From: Aldehydirespirator sp965116965 | GTDB lineage: Bacteria > Actinomycetota > Acidimicrobiia > Acidimicrobiales > Aldehydirespiratoraceae | Direction of reading: 5' to 3' | Assembly: GCA_965116965.1 (NCBI GenBank) | Contig: OZ220743.1 | Span: forward strand, 2,728,001 to 2,792,000 | Length of the DNA stretch: 64,000 nucleotides | Shown: positions 8,436-16,331 of the stretch, piece by piece | Layout of the letters: each line of letters opens with the position of its first letter | Numbering within the stretch: position 1 is the stretch's first letter | Notes under the pieces: model-generated | Seen by the model: only the letters and a program-made list of their open reading frames with translations | Told to the model about the DNA's origin: nothing | Database searches by the model: none | Translations under genes and position numbers: made by a program

Positions 8436-9454
8436 CCGACACCGGGACAACACCCGTCGCACAATGGCGGGTGGACATGGACGACTACGTGCAGGTCCTC
8501 GAGGTCCATCGGGACAGCGGCCAGGCGGTGGTCGGGTCCCTGGGTGGCGACGCTGTCCTCATCGACACCGACGACGGCTCGGCCACCTCGCTCCGGCGGC
8601 ATGAGATGGGAGTGTTGAGCGCTGCCTGGTCCTCTGATGGCAGCCGCGTCGCGGTCGGGGGCCAGGACGGATGCACGCGGATCTATGACCGCACAGGCGC
8701 CGCTCAAGGCGCCGTGGCGGCGTCGGCCTGGGCGGCGGCAATGGCCTGGTCGCCGGCCGCACCCGTGCTTGCGATCGGGGCCGGCCGGCACCTTCTCATC
8801 ACCGACCAGGACGGTGCGCTTCTCCACGACTTCGACGACCAGCCCTCGACGGTGACGGCGGTCGCCTGGTCGACCGACGGCACCCGCGTCGGTGCAGCCG
8901 CATACGGTGGCATCGGTTGGCACGACGTCGTTGGACGACGGACCGGCCGCCGGCGTCGCTTCGACTGGAAGGGGTCGATGCTGTCGCTGGTGATGTCTCC
9001 TGACGGAGCATGGGCCTGCGCCGGTGCCCAGGACGCGACCGTGCAACTGTGGCGGCTCTGGAGCGGTCGGGACCTCTCGATGTCTGGCTATCCGTCCAAG
9101 ATCGAGCGACTTCGGTTCCGCCACGACAGCCGATGGCTCGCGGTTGCGTGCCTCGACGAGCTCACCGTCTGGGATTTCAGCGGAAAGGGACCCAAAGGCA
9201 CCGCGCCGGCAGTTGCCGCAGGTCACGACAACCACATTGAGGATCTCGCTTGGGATCCATCAGGCAGGTCCGTCGCCACGGGGGGAGGAGACGGCCGCAC
9301 CATCGTGTGGGCCACCCCGACTCGTGCCGGTCAAGACCTGTCGCCGGTGGCTGCGCTCGAGTCCGATACGGCGACCAGTCGACTCCGGTGGGTCAGCGAG
9401 GACAGCCTCCTGGTCGGGCGAGCCGACGGAGGCCTCGTCAGACTTGCTCTCTGA
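8432..9454 (+). CDS. WD40-repeat protein coupled to CobW
   Basis: A 340-residue beta-propeller protein with about seven WD40-like blades. Typical blade pieces are GVLSAAWSSDGSRVAVGG, TVTAVAWSTDGTRVGAAA, MLSLVMSPDGAWACAGAQD and HIEDLAWDPSGRSVATGG, ending in VWATP. There is no signal peptide, so it should be cytosolic. The start overlaps the CobW stop in ATGA, implying coupled translation and a joint role, perhaps as a docking partner for CobW and its client. CobW-WD40 pairs are known in some bacterial zinc-response operons, to my knowledge, but the mechanism is not established. The gene is intact. Confidence 0.88.
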   Translation: MTDTGTTPVAQWRVDMDDYVQVLEVHRDSGQAVVGSLGGDAVLIDTDDGSATSLRRHEMGVLSAAWSSDGSRVAVGGQDGCTRIYDRTGAAQGAVAASAWAAAMAWSPAAPVLAIGAGRHLLITDQDGALLHDFDDQPSTVTAVAWSTDGTRVGAAAYGGIGWHDVVGRRTGRRRRFDWKGSMLSLVMSPDGAWACAGAQDATVQLWRLWSGRDLSMSGYPSKIERLRFRHDSRWLAVACLDELTVWDFSGKGPKGTAPAVAAGHDNHIEDLAWDPSGRSVATGGGDGRTIVWATPTRAGQDLSPVAALESDTATSRLRWVSEDSLLVGRADGGLVRLAL

Positions 9455-9559
9455 ATAGCAGGTCACACGTCCCGGCGAACGGGAAGATCCGGGCAACACG
9501 CGTCATCTGCGACCGCTCCGAGGCGGGTGTCGGCACGGTCTGCCGCCGGAGTTGTAGAA

Positions 9560-9576
9560 ATGAGACTCATTCTCAT
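9560..9576 (+). promoter_or_regulatory. Zur-like operator upstream of the ZnuA gene
   Basis: ATGAGACTCATTCTCAT contains two overlapping dyads: ATGAG-A-CTCAT and ATGAGA...TCTCAT. It lies 42 nt before the GTG start of the ZnuA-like gene and is nearly identical to the box at 7428-7444. Two copies before two zinc genes make a shared metal regulator very likely. Confidence 0.7.
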
Positions 9577-9618
9577 TATAGTGCTGGGCACCGTTCGCAA
9601 CATCGAAGGAGCACAGCC

Positions 9619-11007
9619 GTGCAACAAGGGACGACAGTTCAGGGCCATCCTTGCCAGGTCTCAGCAAGATCATCGCGGGGCCGCAGACTGAAGCTGGCGG
9701 TGGTTATGGCCGCGGCGGCTCTGGTAGTACCGGCTTGCTCGGGAGACCCCGCACCCGAGCCGCCGGATGCAGGCGCTGAGACCCCGACGATCCTGGCCAC
9801 CACCAGCATCTGGGCCGATGTAGTCGCCAATGTGGCCTGCGACGGACTGGCCGACGTGGATGCCATCATCCCGGTCGGCGGCGATCCCCATGGCTACGAG
9901 CCGTCGCTTCAGGACACCGAGCGCATGACGAACGCCTCGCTGGTGGTAGCCAACGGCCTGACGTTGGAAGGACGCCTGGAGGACACTCTCGACGCGGTAG
10001 CGGAGTCGGGCACTCCGGTGCTCAGGTTCGCCGAACATATGGACCCCATCCCCTTCGAACCCGAGGCAGGCCACCACGACGACCACGGCCACGACGAAGA
10101 AGGCCACGACGAACACCACGACGACCACGGCCACGACGCAGAAGGCCACGACGACCACGACGAAGAAGGCCACGACGAACACCACGACGACCACGACGAA
10201 GAAGGCCACGACGACCACGACGAAGAAGGCCACGACGAACACGACGACCACGACGAAGAAGGCCACGACGAACACCACGACGACCACGACGAAGAAGGCC
10301 ACGACGAACACCACGACGACCACGGCCACGACGAAGAAGGCCACGACGAACACGACGACCACGACGAAGAAGGCCACGACGAACACGACGACGACCACGG
10401 CCACGACGAAGAAGGCCACGACGACCACGACGACCACGACGAAGAAGGCCACGACGAACACGGCCACGACCACGGAACGGAAGATCCGCATGTGTGGCTC
10501 GACCCGCACCGCGTGGCCGAGGCGTTGCCAGTCCTCGCCCAAGCGCTGACGGCAGACGCCGGCCTCGATCCGGCCGCGGTCGAAGCGTGCCTGGCCAGCT
10601 ACCGGGCTGAACTGGAGGCGGTGGATGCCGAGATCGCCGCCAAGGTCGAGCAGCTACCGGCCGGAAGCCGCAAGCTGGTCACCAACCACGACGCCTTCGC
10701 GTACTACGCGACCCGGTACGGGTTCGAGGTCATCGGCACGGTCATCCCGTCACTGTCGAGCATGGCCGAGGCCAACCCCGCCGGGCTCGAGGAGTTGGCC
10801 GAGATCATCGAGCACGAGGGAATCAAGGCCATCTTCGCCGAGACCCAGCACTCCGGCGACGACATCGAGGCGCTGGCTGCCCGCGTGGGCGATGTCGACG
10901 TGGTCACCCTCTACACCGGCAGCCTCGGACCTCCAGGCAGCGGCGCGGAGACCTACACCGGATACCTGCGCACCAACACAGACCTCATCGTCGACTCCCT
11001 CAACTGA
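9619..11007 (+). CDS. znuA: ZnuA-like zinc ABC-transporter substrate-binding lipoprotein
   Basis: A 462-residue lipoprotein. The signal peptide ends in a lipobox (LVVPAC, Cys40), so it is anchored outside the membrane. The mature domain is a cluster A-I metal-binding protein: TTSIWADVVANV, GGDPHGYEPS (His91 as first ligand), then after the loop DPHVWLDPH and NHDAFAYYATRYGF with further His ligands. Residues 151-285 form an enormous loop of HDDHDEEG-type units, with about 43 His in 135 residues, far longer than the usual ZnuA loop of a few dozen. Start GTG 9619 has AAGGAG 8 nt upstream. No permease or ATPase gene follows; a His-tailed ATPase lies 38 kb away. Confidence 0.92.
   Translation: MQQGTTVQGHPCQVSARSSRGRRLKLAVVMAAAALVVPACSGDPAPEPPDAGAETPTILATTSIWADVVANVACDGLADVDAIIPVGGDPHGYEPSLQDTERMTNASLVVANGLTLEGRLEDTLDAVAESGTPVLRFAEHMDPIPFEPEAGHHDDHGHDEEGHDEHHDDHGHDAEGHDDHDEEGHDEHHDDHDEEGHDDHDEEGHDEHDDHDEEGHDEHHDDHDEEGHDEHHDDHGHDEEGHDEHDDHDEEGHDEHDDDHGHDEEGHDDHDDHDEEGHDEHGHDHGTEDPHVWLDPHRVAEALPVLAQALTADAGLDPAAVEACLASYRAELEAVDAEIAAKVEQLPAGSRKLVTNHDAFAYYATRYGFEVIGTVIPSLSSMAEANPAGLEELAEIIEHEGIKAIFAETQHSGDDIEALAARVGDVDVVTLYTGSLGPPGSGAETYTGYLRTNTDLIVDSLN
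10069..10473 (+). repeat. In-frame DNA repeat encoding the His/Asp/Glu-rich loop
   Basis: Imperfect tandem units built from GACGAAGAAGGCCACGACGA and CACGACGACCAC fill about 400 bp. All differences keep the reading frame. The units code for HDEEGHDEHHDD-like peptides. Such slippage-prone DNA explains the length of the loop and should vary between strains. Confidence 0.9.
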
Positions 11008-11279
11008 GCCGGCCCAGAACCTCCTGCCACGGGGGGTTTCGCGAATCCCCGAGCATGATGTAGTCCTGCTAGTGGCGCGGGCGGGCGTTCGATGTCGATT
11101 GGGACGGATCTCGCGGCTGGGGAGGCCGGTCAAGAAGATGATCGGCGGCAAGGTCGGCTGGCTCGACGAGGGCTACGAACTCGCCGCGACTTGACGTACC
11201 TCGAGGCCTCCGGGTTGTACAGTCGGCAGGCATCGAGCAGGTCCAGCCACAGCAAGCGGGCACTACGCGCCGGCCGCGG
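11008..11279. other. Intergenic region without a convincing gene
   Basis: The stretch between the ZnuA gene and the cupin gene holds no supportable coding frame. A GC-rich dyad (GGGGTTTCGCGAATCCCC, about 11033-11052) follows the ZnuA stop; it has no T-run, so a terminator role is only possible. Nothing else stands out. Confidence 0.4.
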
Positions 11280-11690
11280 TTGAACGAGCACGGGGCCGAG
11301 ATCACCGCGCCGCGCATCTTCAGCTGGGATGAGCTCGACGGGGTGCGCTGGGACGACGACGGGGTGGACGCCCAGATCGTCACCGGCGAGCACATGCACC
11401 TCATCCGGGCCGTGTACGAGCCGGGTGCGATCTACGAGACGCACAGCCATCCCTACGAGCAGTTCAGCCTGCTGCTGTCGGGGCGCCTTCATCTGACCGT
11501 GGGGGACGAGACCCGCGAGATCGGGCCGGGCGACGGCTGGTACGCGCCCGCCGACGTGCCCCACGGGGGCAAGGTCCTCGGCGACGAGCCCGCCGTCTTC
11601 CTCGACGTGTACTCGCCGGCGACGACCGCCATCCTGCGCATCTTCGCGACGGCGCGGCCGATTCCGGCCGGCGAAGGGCTTCAAGGTTGA
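11280..11690 (+). CDS. Single-domain cupin protein
   Basis: A 136-residue cupin_2-type beta-barrel protein. The metal-binding motif 1 is ETHSHPYEQFSLLLSG (two His and a Glu, about residues 53-68), and motif 2 is PGDGWYAPADVPHGG with the last His. All four usual metal ligands are present. The start is TTG at 11280, the least certain part; the N-terminal 25 residues are less conserved-looking. The gene ends inside the start region of the PhyH-family dioxygenase gene, suggesting a two-gene operon. The substrate is unknown; cupins of this size are enzymes or sensors of small metabolites. Confidence 0.82.
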   Translation: MNEHGAEITAPRIFSWDELDGVRWDDDGVDAQIVTGEHMHLIRAVYEPGAIYETHSHPYEQFSLLLSGRLHLTVGDETREIGPGDGWYAPADVPHGGKVLGDEPAVFLDVYSPATTAILRIFATARPIPAGEGLQG

Positions 11691-11692
11691 GC

Positions 11693-12607
11693 ATGCAGAA
11701 CGTCTTCGAGGCCTGCTCGGACGTGGCCGAGGTTGCGACCGCAGTGACCCGCGACGGCTACGCGGTGGTACGCGACGCCATGGACGCCGACACCCTGGCC
11801 GCGGTCGCAGCCGATCTGCAGCCGTATCTCGACGCCGCCCATACCGGCCACGAGGAGTTCATGGGCAGCCTCACCAAGCGATTCGGCGCGCTCGTCGCCA
11901 AGTCGACCGCGGTTCAGGCGCTGATCATGCACCCCACCGTGCTGGCAGTGGCCGACCACGCCCTACTGCCTAGCTGCGTGGTCTACCGGCTCCACTACAC
12001 CGGCGTCATGCACCTCGAGCCGGGGGAGAAGCAGCAGGTGCTGCACCGCGACACGTCGGTGTATCCCTTCGCCAACCCGTGCCCCCCGCTGACGGTAGCG
12101 ACCATGTGGGCGGTCACGGACTTCACCCGCACCAACGGCGGCACCCGGATCTGCCCCGGCAGCCACCAGTGGGCGAATGACCGCGCCCCGGAGAGCGCCG
12201 ACGTGGTCGCCACCGAGATGCCGGCCGGCTCGGTCCTGATCTACCTCGGCAACGTGGTCCATGGCGGCGGATCCAACCGCTCCGACCGCGCCCGCACCGG
12301 CGTCGCGCTGCACTACTCCCTCGGGTGGCTGCGCCAGGAGGAGAACCAGTACCTGGCCGTCACACAGGAGCAGGCCCGGACGCTGCCCGACGAGCTCCAG
12401 GAGCTGTTGGGGTACGCCCTGGGGTCGTCCAACTTCGGCTTCGTCGACCACATCGCGCCCAAGGACTACCTCCACGGCAGGCGCGACCCGTCCGAGAGCG
12501 ACCTCAGCCCAGAAGGAATGAGCGAGCGGGTCGATGCGCTGGAGCGCTTCCACGTCACCCACACCGCCCAGGGCCCCGCCCGCCACTACGACATCGACAC
12601 CGACTGA
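11693..12607 (+). CDS. Phytanoyl-CoA dioxygenase (PhyH) family protein
   Basis: A 304-residue Fe(II)/2-oxoglutarate-dependent oxygenase. The iron ligands are visible: HRD (His118, Asp120) in QQVLHRDTSVYP and the distal His190 in LGNVVHGGGSNRS, with an Arg shortly after for 2-oxoglutarate. It hydroxylates an unknown small substrate. ATG 11693 is used; a TTG at 11687 overlapping the cupin stop is an in-frame alternative. The close link with the cupin gene hints that the two act on one compound. Length is normal for bacterial PhyH proteins. Confidence 0.88.
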   Translation: MQNVFEACSDVAEVATAVTRDGYAVVRDAMDADTLAAVAADLQPYLDAAHTGHEEFMGSLTKRFGALVAKSTAVQALIMHPTVLAVADHALLPSCVVYRLHYTGVMHLEPGEKQQVLHRDTSVYPFANPCPPLTVATMWAVTDFTRTNGGTRICPGSHQWANDRAPESADVVATEMPAGSVLIYLGNVVHGGGSNRSDRARTGVALHYSLGWLRQEENQYLAVTQEQARTLPDELQELLGYALGSSNFGFVDHIAPKDYLHGRRDPSESDLSPEGMSERVDALERFHVTHTAQGPARHYDIDTD

Positions 12608-12660
12608 CACCTCGGCCGCGGAGTCGGGGGCGAGCACCAGTCCGGTGGCCGGGTCGATGT

Positions 12661-12999
12661 TCAGTGATTCAGCAGCGTCTTGACCACTGAGGTGACTTGG
12701 TGGCTCGCGCCGGCGTCGACCTGACCCAGGCGATGCACGAGCCGGCGGCGGTTGATCGACCGGATCAGCTCGCACTGGGCATAGCTGACCTCGTCGAGCC
12801 CTGTCTCCGTGCCCGGCTCGACCTCGACGTGGAGCGAGAGCCCCCGCCGGGTCGTCGTGAGCGGTACCACGATCACGAACGGGAAGTCGGGACCGAACGT
12901 GTCGGGTGGCCCCAGAACGAGCGCCGGCCGGAGTGCGGCGGGCTCACCGGGATGAGGATCACCGAAGTCGACGAGCCACAGGTCGTCAACCGAGGCCAT
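12661..12999 (-). CDS. MazF/PemK-family toxin
   Basis: A 112-residue PemK/MazF-type endoribonuclease toxin. The fold is seen in DLWLVDFGDPHPGEPAALRP (entry strand with the Gly-Glu pair and RPALVL), then FVIVVPLTTTRRGL (core strands with the conserved Pro and Thr), and EVSYAQCELIRSINRRRL (helix-strand with Ser, Gln and Ile-Arg). These match MazF consensus positions. The start overlaps the antitoxin stop by 14 nt. The target RNA sequence is unknown. Confidence 0.87.
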   Translation of the reverse strand: MASVDDLWLVDFGDPHPGEPAALRPALVLGPPDTFGPDFPFVIVVPLTTTRRGLSLHVEVEPGTETGLDEVSYAQCELIRSINRRRLVHRLGQVDAGASHQVTSVVKTLLNH

Positions 13000-13222
13000 C
13001 GGTCACCGACGTGCTCTCGGCCTCGGCCAGGTAGGAGGCCCACGCCTCGCGGTCGCTGCGCAACTCGGCCATCTCGGCCGTGACTCGACGGGCGAACCGC
13101 TGGCGCCTGAGCGCCTCGACGGCGTCCCGTACCGTGTCTATGAGCGACGCTCCCGCGGCGTCGCTGAGTTCGACCAGCCGGGCGTGGGTGTCGGTGTCGA
13201 TGCGGATCGTCGTGGTAGCCAT
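12986..13222 (-). CDS. Ribbon-helix-helix antitoxin, partner of the MazF-like toxin
   Basis: A 78-residue protein beginning MATTTIRIDTDTHARLVEL, a ribbon-helix-helix DNA-binding strand and helix, followed by ASLIDTVRDAVEALRRQRF. The C-terminal part is acidic (AEMAELRSDREAWASYLAEA) and should cover the toxin. It lies directly upstream of the toxin with a short overlap. The upstream stretch has repeated TAGAC/GTAGA-like half-sites (about 13225-13255) and is AT-rich, so autoregulation there is likely. Confidence 0.85.
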   Translation of the reverse strand: MATTTIRIDTDTHARLVELSDAAGASLIDTVRDAVEALRRQRFARRVTAEMAELRSDREAWASYLAEAESTSVTDGLG

Positions 13223-13269
13223 GAGTCTAGTCTACATTTTGCATGCATATTCGTCTACAGCGAGAGGGG

Positions 13270-13878
13270 CTAGCCCCCAACCAGCACCGCGTCGGGCTCG
13301 ACGGCTCCGGTCCAGCAGTACAGGAGCACGGTCGGCGTGGCGCCGAAGTCCTGGCCGTGCACCTGCCAGGGTGCGTGGTGGACGGCATCGCCCGGTTGGG
13401 TGACGCGACGCTCGCCATCGCGGCCGCTGAACGACGGCTCGCCGGCCAGAACGTGGTACAGCTCCTCGGCCTCGTGCTGGTGGGCGGGATAGTGAAGGTG
13501 CGGGCCCCACAGCCCGATCCCGACCCTCACCGCGGGGTGCTCGACGATCGCCTTGGGACCCAGCAGCTGCACGTAGCCGTAGTTGTCGAGGTAGTCGCGG
13601 CTCAGCACGTCGAGGTAGCCGGCGGTCCGGCGCCACGGAAGAGCGGGCGCTAGGCCGAGGAACTCCTCGAGGATCGCGTCGACGGCGGTATCGCCGCTGG
13701 GTTCGACCGCGTCGAGGTGCCTGATCACCGGCAGGAGGCGGGGCTCGACGGCTGCGGGACAGCGGGCCTTGTCGAGCGCGTCGAGCACCGGCGCGACCAT
13801 CGGGAACTCCGGGACGCTCGGGCGACGCCGGTGGAACTCGGCGATCCGCCGGAGCAGGTCGTCGATCACGCCGATCAC
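13270..13878 (-). CDS. DMSP lyase-type cupin (DddL/DddQ-like)
   Basis: A 202-residue protein matching the dimethylsulfoniopropionate lyase family (PF16867 type). Its cupin core reads YVQLLGP, VGIGLWGPHLHYPAHQHEAE, then YHVLAG and PGDAVHHAPWQVHG, giving metal ligands His133, His135, Glu139 and His174 and the catalytic-type Tyr141. The product would be dimethylsulfide and acrylate. The N-terminal helical region (residues 1-100) is also usual for the family. It is the last gene of a minus-strand run: sulfatase relic, DDN-type protein (3 nt upstream), then this. The family call is good, but some relatives act on other substrates, so activity is inferred. Confidence 0.75.
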   Translation of the reverse strand: MIGVIDDLLRRIAEFHRRRPSVPEFPMVAPVLDALDKARCPAAVEPRLLPVIRHLDAVEPSGDTAVDAILEEFLGLAPALPWRRTAGYLDVLSRDYLDNYGYVQLLGPKAIVEHPAVRVGIGLWGPHLHYPAHQHEAEELYHVLAGEPSFSGRDGERRVTQPGDAVHHAPWQVHGQDFGATPTVLLYCWTGAVEPDAVLVGG

Positions 13879-13881
13879 GCC

Positions 13882-14394
13882 CTAATCGTCATCGGCAACC
13901 GGTTCGAGCTCGAACAGGCGGAACTCGCGGTCGGTGACAGTCACGTACCGGGTCCACACGGGGAACCAGGTCACCGCGGTCTGCCACCGCCGCTCGCGCT
14001 CGGCGCCCTCCAGGAGACGGGCCCTCACCCGCGCCCGCTCGCCGCGGAACACGATCTCGGCATCGGGGTTGGCGATGAGGTTGGCCGTCCAGGCCGGATG
14101 GTGCTCGCGTGCGAAGTTGCTGCCCACCAGCAGGAAGCGGCCCCCTTCCAGCGGGACGGCGCCCAGTGGCGTCTCCCGCAGCCGGCCCGTCCTGGCGCCC
14201 CTCGTGGTGAGCATGAGCATGGGCTGCGCCGGGGTGTCGAGCAGGGTGCGGCCCCCGGTGAGCCGGTTGATCGCCCGGTGGAGCGGAGGGAGGACGTGGG
14301 GGCCGATGACCCGGAAGGGCCGCGACACCAGCAGGCGGCCAGATCCGCGGAAACCCTTCGGAGGCGTCGGCGGCGGTCCATGATCGGAGGTCAT
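13882..14394 (-). CDS. DDN-type (DUF385) deazaflavin-dependent nitroreductase family protein
   Basis: A 170-residue split-beta-barrel protein of the Ddn/DUF385 family, which bind coenzyme F420 and reduce nitro compounds or quinones. Typical motifs are PMLMLTTRGARTGRLRETPL, GRFLLVGSNFAREHHPAWTANL and NPDAEIVFRGERARVRARLL, ending with a Trp-rich segment TWFPVWTRY. The ATG start overlaps the sulfatase-relic stop (ATGA). The DMSP-lyase-type gene follows after 3 nt. F420 use fits an actinobacterial host. The substrate is unknown. Confidence 0.88.
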   Translation of the reverse strand: MTSDHGPPPTPPKGFRGSGRLLVSRPFRVIGPHVLPPLHRAINRLTGGRTLLDTPAQPMLMLTTRGARTGRLRETPLGAVPLEGGRFLLVGSNFAREHHPAWTANLIANPDAEIVFRGERARVRARLLEGAERERRWQTAVTWFPVWTRYVTVTDREFRLFELEPVADDD

Positions 14395-15361
14395 TGGTGG
14401 CGCATGACCTCGTCGAGCAGGTCGTCGAGGCCGGGGAGGCTCGACGTGTCGGCGTCGATGACGATCCGTTTGAGCCCGGCCATCGGCAGCGGCGGCTGGT
14501 ACTCGTCGCTGACCGGGAACGGTGTGCTGTAGCCGGCGCTGGTCCAGGTGCCGTTGGCGGTGGAGATGAGGGGGATGGTGGCGTCGATGGTCGTCGATCC
14601 GAGCGACGTCTCGCCGGCGAACTGCTCGACCGTGCTGCCGCCGTCGGTCTCGGCGATCCTCAACCCGAGTTCGGTGGCCCCTGCAGGCCGGGGCACCGCG
14701 AACCGGCGGAGCCCGCGATCGGGCGCGTGGACGAACGCCACTAGCTCCGCGCCGAGAGCCACCCACGCCCATCCGGCGGTCCAGTTGCCGTGCTCGACGA
14801 TCACCCCGTCACCGTCGCCGAGGGGGCCGTCGAGCTCGGCCGCGATGTTGAGCCCGCCGCAGATCGGCGGACCGGCCTGGAAGTTCATGCGCTCCCCGGC
14901 GCGGAGCTCGTAGCTGCGCCGGTACCCCGCGAAGGGCATATGGATGAGATGCGGGTTCTGGAGGTACGCCGGGCCGTCCTGGAGCGGCAGCACACCGTTC
15001 CGCTCCGCCTCGGCGTCCCAGCAGGCCCGGAGCTCGGCGAGGCGCTCCGGGTGGGTCCCTGCGAGGTCGGTGGACTCGGCGAAATGCCGACACGGTGGTG
15101 GTTGCGCCCGGTGAGGACGCAGGCGCGGGTGGGCGAGCAGAACGCGGTGGTGTGGAAGTTCGTGTACCGCAACCCCTCGGCCGCCAGCCGGTCGATGGTG
15201 GGAGTGGCGATCGGGCTGCCGTAGCACCCGAGCTGGGCGAAGCCGCAGTCGTCGAGCACCACCATCAGGACGTTGGGCCCGCCCGGGGGGAACGGGCTCG
15301 GAGGACGCGACGCCGACGACTCGGCCAGCGTGAAGCCGATCTGCATGTCAGGGTCGCTCAT
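14391..15361 (-). pseudogene. Arylsulfatase relic with large internal deletion
   Basis: The first 93 codons (from ATG 15361) are a good arylsulfatase N terminus: PNVLMVVLDDCGFAQLGCYG with metal-binding Asp residues, then FCSPTRACVLTGR with the formylglycine Cys75, and NHHRVGI. At about 15082-15092 the sequence jumps, in a different frame, to STDLAGTHPERLAELRACW and NGVLPLQDG, which belong near the C-terminal third of such enzymes. The remainder continues to a plausible end at 14391. Most of the catalytic domain, several hundred residues, is missing, so the product cannot be active. The end still couples by ATGA to the DDN-type gene. Confidence 0.85.
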
Positions 15362-15580
15362 CGCGGCCGACGAACCTCCCGGTACTTTTCTGCGCTAGCC
15401 CAACACAGAAAAGGTAATCGCCATACCGGACAATGCGGCCAGTGCGAAAGACTACGCCGGTCCGTTCGACCCGAAGCGGACACTCGACCGCCTGTCGAGG
15501 GCTGCGCCGGCCCGCCTGTGCCGGGAGTACATGGTGGTGTCGACGTGTCGAGCGGAGCACCGGGCCTGCTGGCAGTGTTC

Positions 15581-15606
15581 TACCTAGGTAGGTATATTGG
15601 TACCTA
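15581..15606 (+). promoter_or_regulatory. Operator-like inverted repeats before vapB
   Basis: The palindrome TACCTAGGTA (15581-15590) is followed by a third half-site TACCTA (15601-15606) that makes a second inverted repeat with TAGGTA at 15585-15590. The sites overlap the vapB start. This is the expected form of an autoregulated toxin-antitoxin operator. Confidence 0.6.
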
Positions 15607-15848
15607 TGGTGTTGAGCATCAAGAGTGCCGAGGCCGACCAACTGGCCCGCGAGCTGGCGGAGATGACCGGAGAGTCGATCACCGAGGCTGTCGTCGCGTC
15701 CCTCAAGACCCGCCTCGACCTGGAACGGCGACGTCATCGCAACCGAGCACTGGACGACATCATCGAGCGGTTCCAGGAGTTGACGGTGCTCGATGAACGC
15801 AGCCCCGAGGACGTCATCGGCTACGACGAGCACGGTCTGCCGTCGTGA
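15606..15848 (+). CDS. vapB: VapB-type antitoxin (PSK/transcription factor family)
   Basis: An 80-residue protein starting MVLSIKSAEADQLARELAEM and continuing TGESITEAVVASL, the hallmark of Rv0623-like VapB antitoxins (PF07704). The C-terminal region is acidic with LDERSPEDVIGYDEHGLP, the segment that usually enters the toxin active site. ATG 15606 is preferred to the upstream TTG at 15597 because the family begins here. It overlaps vapC by one nucleotide (TGATG). Confidence 0.92.
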   Translation: MVLSIKSAEADQLARELAEMTGESITEAVVASLKTRLDLERRRHRNRALDDIIERFQELTVLDERSPEDVIGYDEHGLPS

Positions 15849-16231
15849 TGGTCGTCGACACCTCCGCGGTGGTCGCTGTGCTGTTCGGCGAACCTGGCGC
15901 CGAGGGTGTCGAACACAAGCTGATGGATGCGCCCTGCATCATGTCGGCCGCCACCCGAGTGGAACTCGGCATCGTGGTGGAGGCGCGAGCCGGCCCTGCT
16001 GGTGCCCAGCTACTGGAGGAGCTCTTGGCCCGTGTCGGAGTCAGGGTCGAGCCGGTCGATCAGGGACTCGCCGACGAGGCACTGGTGTGCTGGCGACGCT
16101 TCGGCAGGGGCAGGCACCCAGCGGAGCTCAACTACGGCGACACGTTCTCGTACGCGCTGGCCCGCCGGATGGGGCTGCCCCTGCTCTTCGTAGGAGAGGA
16201 CTTCGCCCGCACGGACGTGCAGGCCGCCTGA
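15848..16231 (+). CDS. vapC: VapC-type PIN toxin
   Basis: A 127-residue PIN-domain ribonuclease toxin. MVVDTSAVVAVLFGEPGA carries the first Asp, ATRVELGIVVEAR the Glu, and LNYGDTFSYALARRMGLPLLF plus GEDFARTDV the remaining acidic residues; LNYGD is a signature of the Rv0624-type group. The active site is complete. Start ATG 15848 or GTG 15845 are both possible. It forms a matched pair with the preceding Rv0623-type antitoxin. Confidence 0.93.
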   Translation: MVVDTSAVVAVLFGEPGAEGVEHKLMDAPCIMSAATRVELGIVVEARAGPAGAQLLEELLARVGVRVEPVDQGLADEALVCWRRFGRGRHPAELNYGDTFSYALARRMGLPLLFVGEDFARTDVQAA

Positions 16232-16331
16232 CGTTCTCGCCCTTCTCTTGGAGAATCTCGGTGCCGGCATTGTGCCTTGGCGGCATAGTTTCTCGACTGA
16301 GATTCTTGAGGGCGACATAGAGGAGCCGAGG

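Noticed and set aside
9670..10542. Minus-strand frame encoding long Val/Phe/Ala runs
   Set aside because: It is the antisense of the His/Asp-rich ZnuA loop; the apparent hydrophobic protein is an artefact of that repeat.
11033..11052. Intrinsic terminator after the ZnuA gene
   Set aside because: There is a GC-rich dyad but no T-run, so I do not call it a terminator.
15348..15833. Minus-strand frame over the vapB gene
   Set aside because: Overlaps a well-supported VapB and has no recognisable domain.
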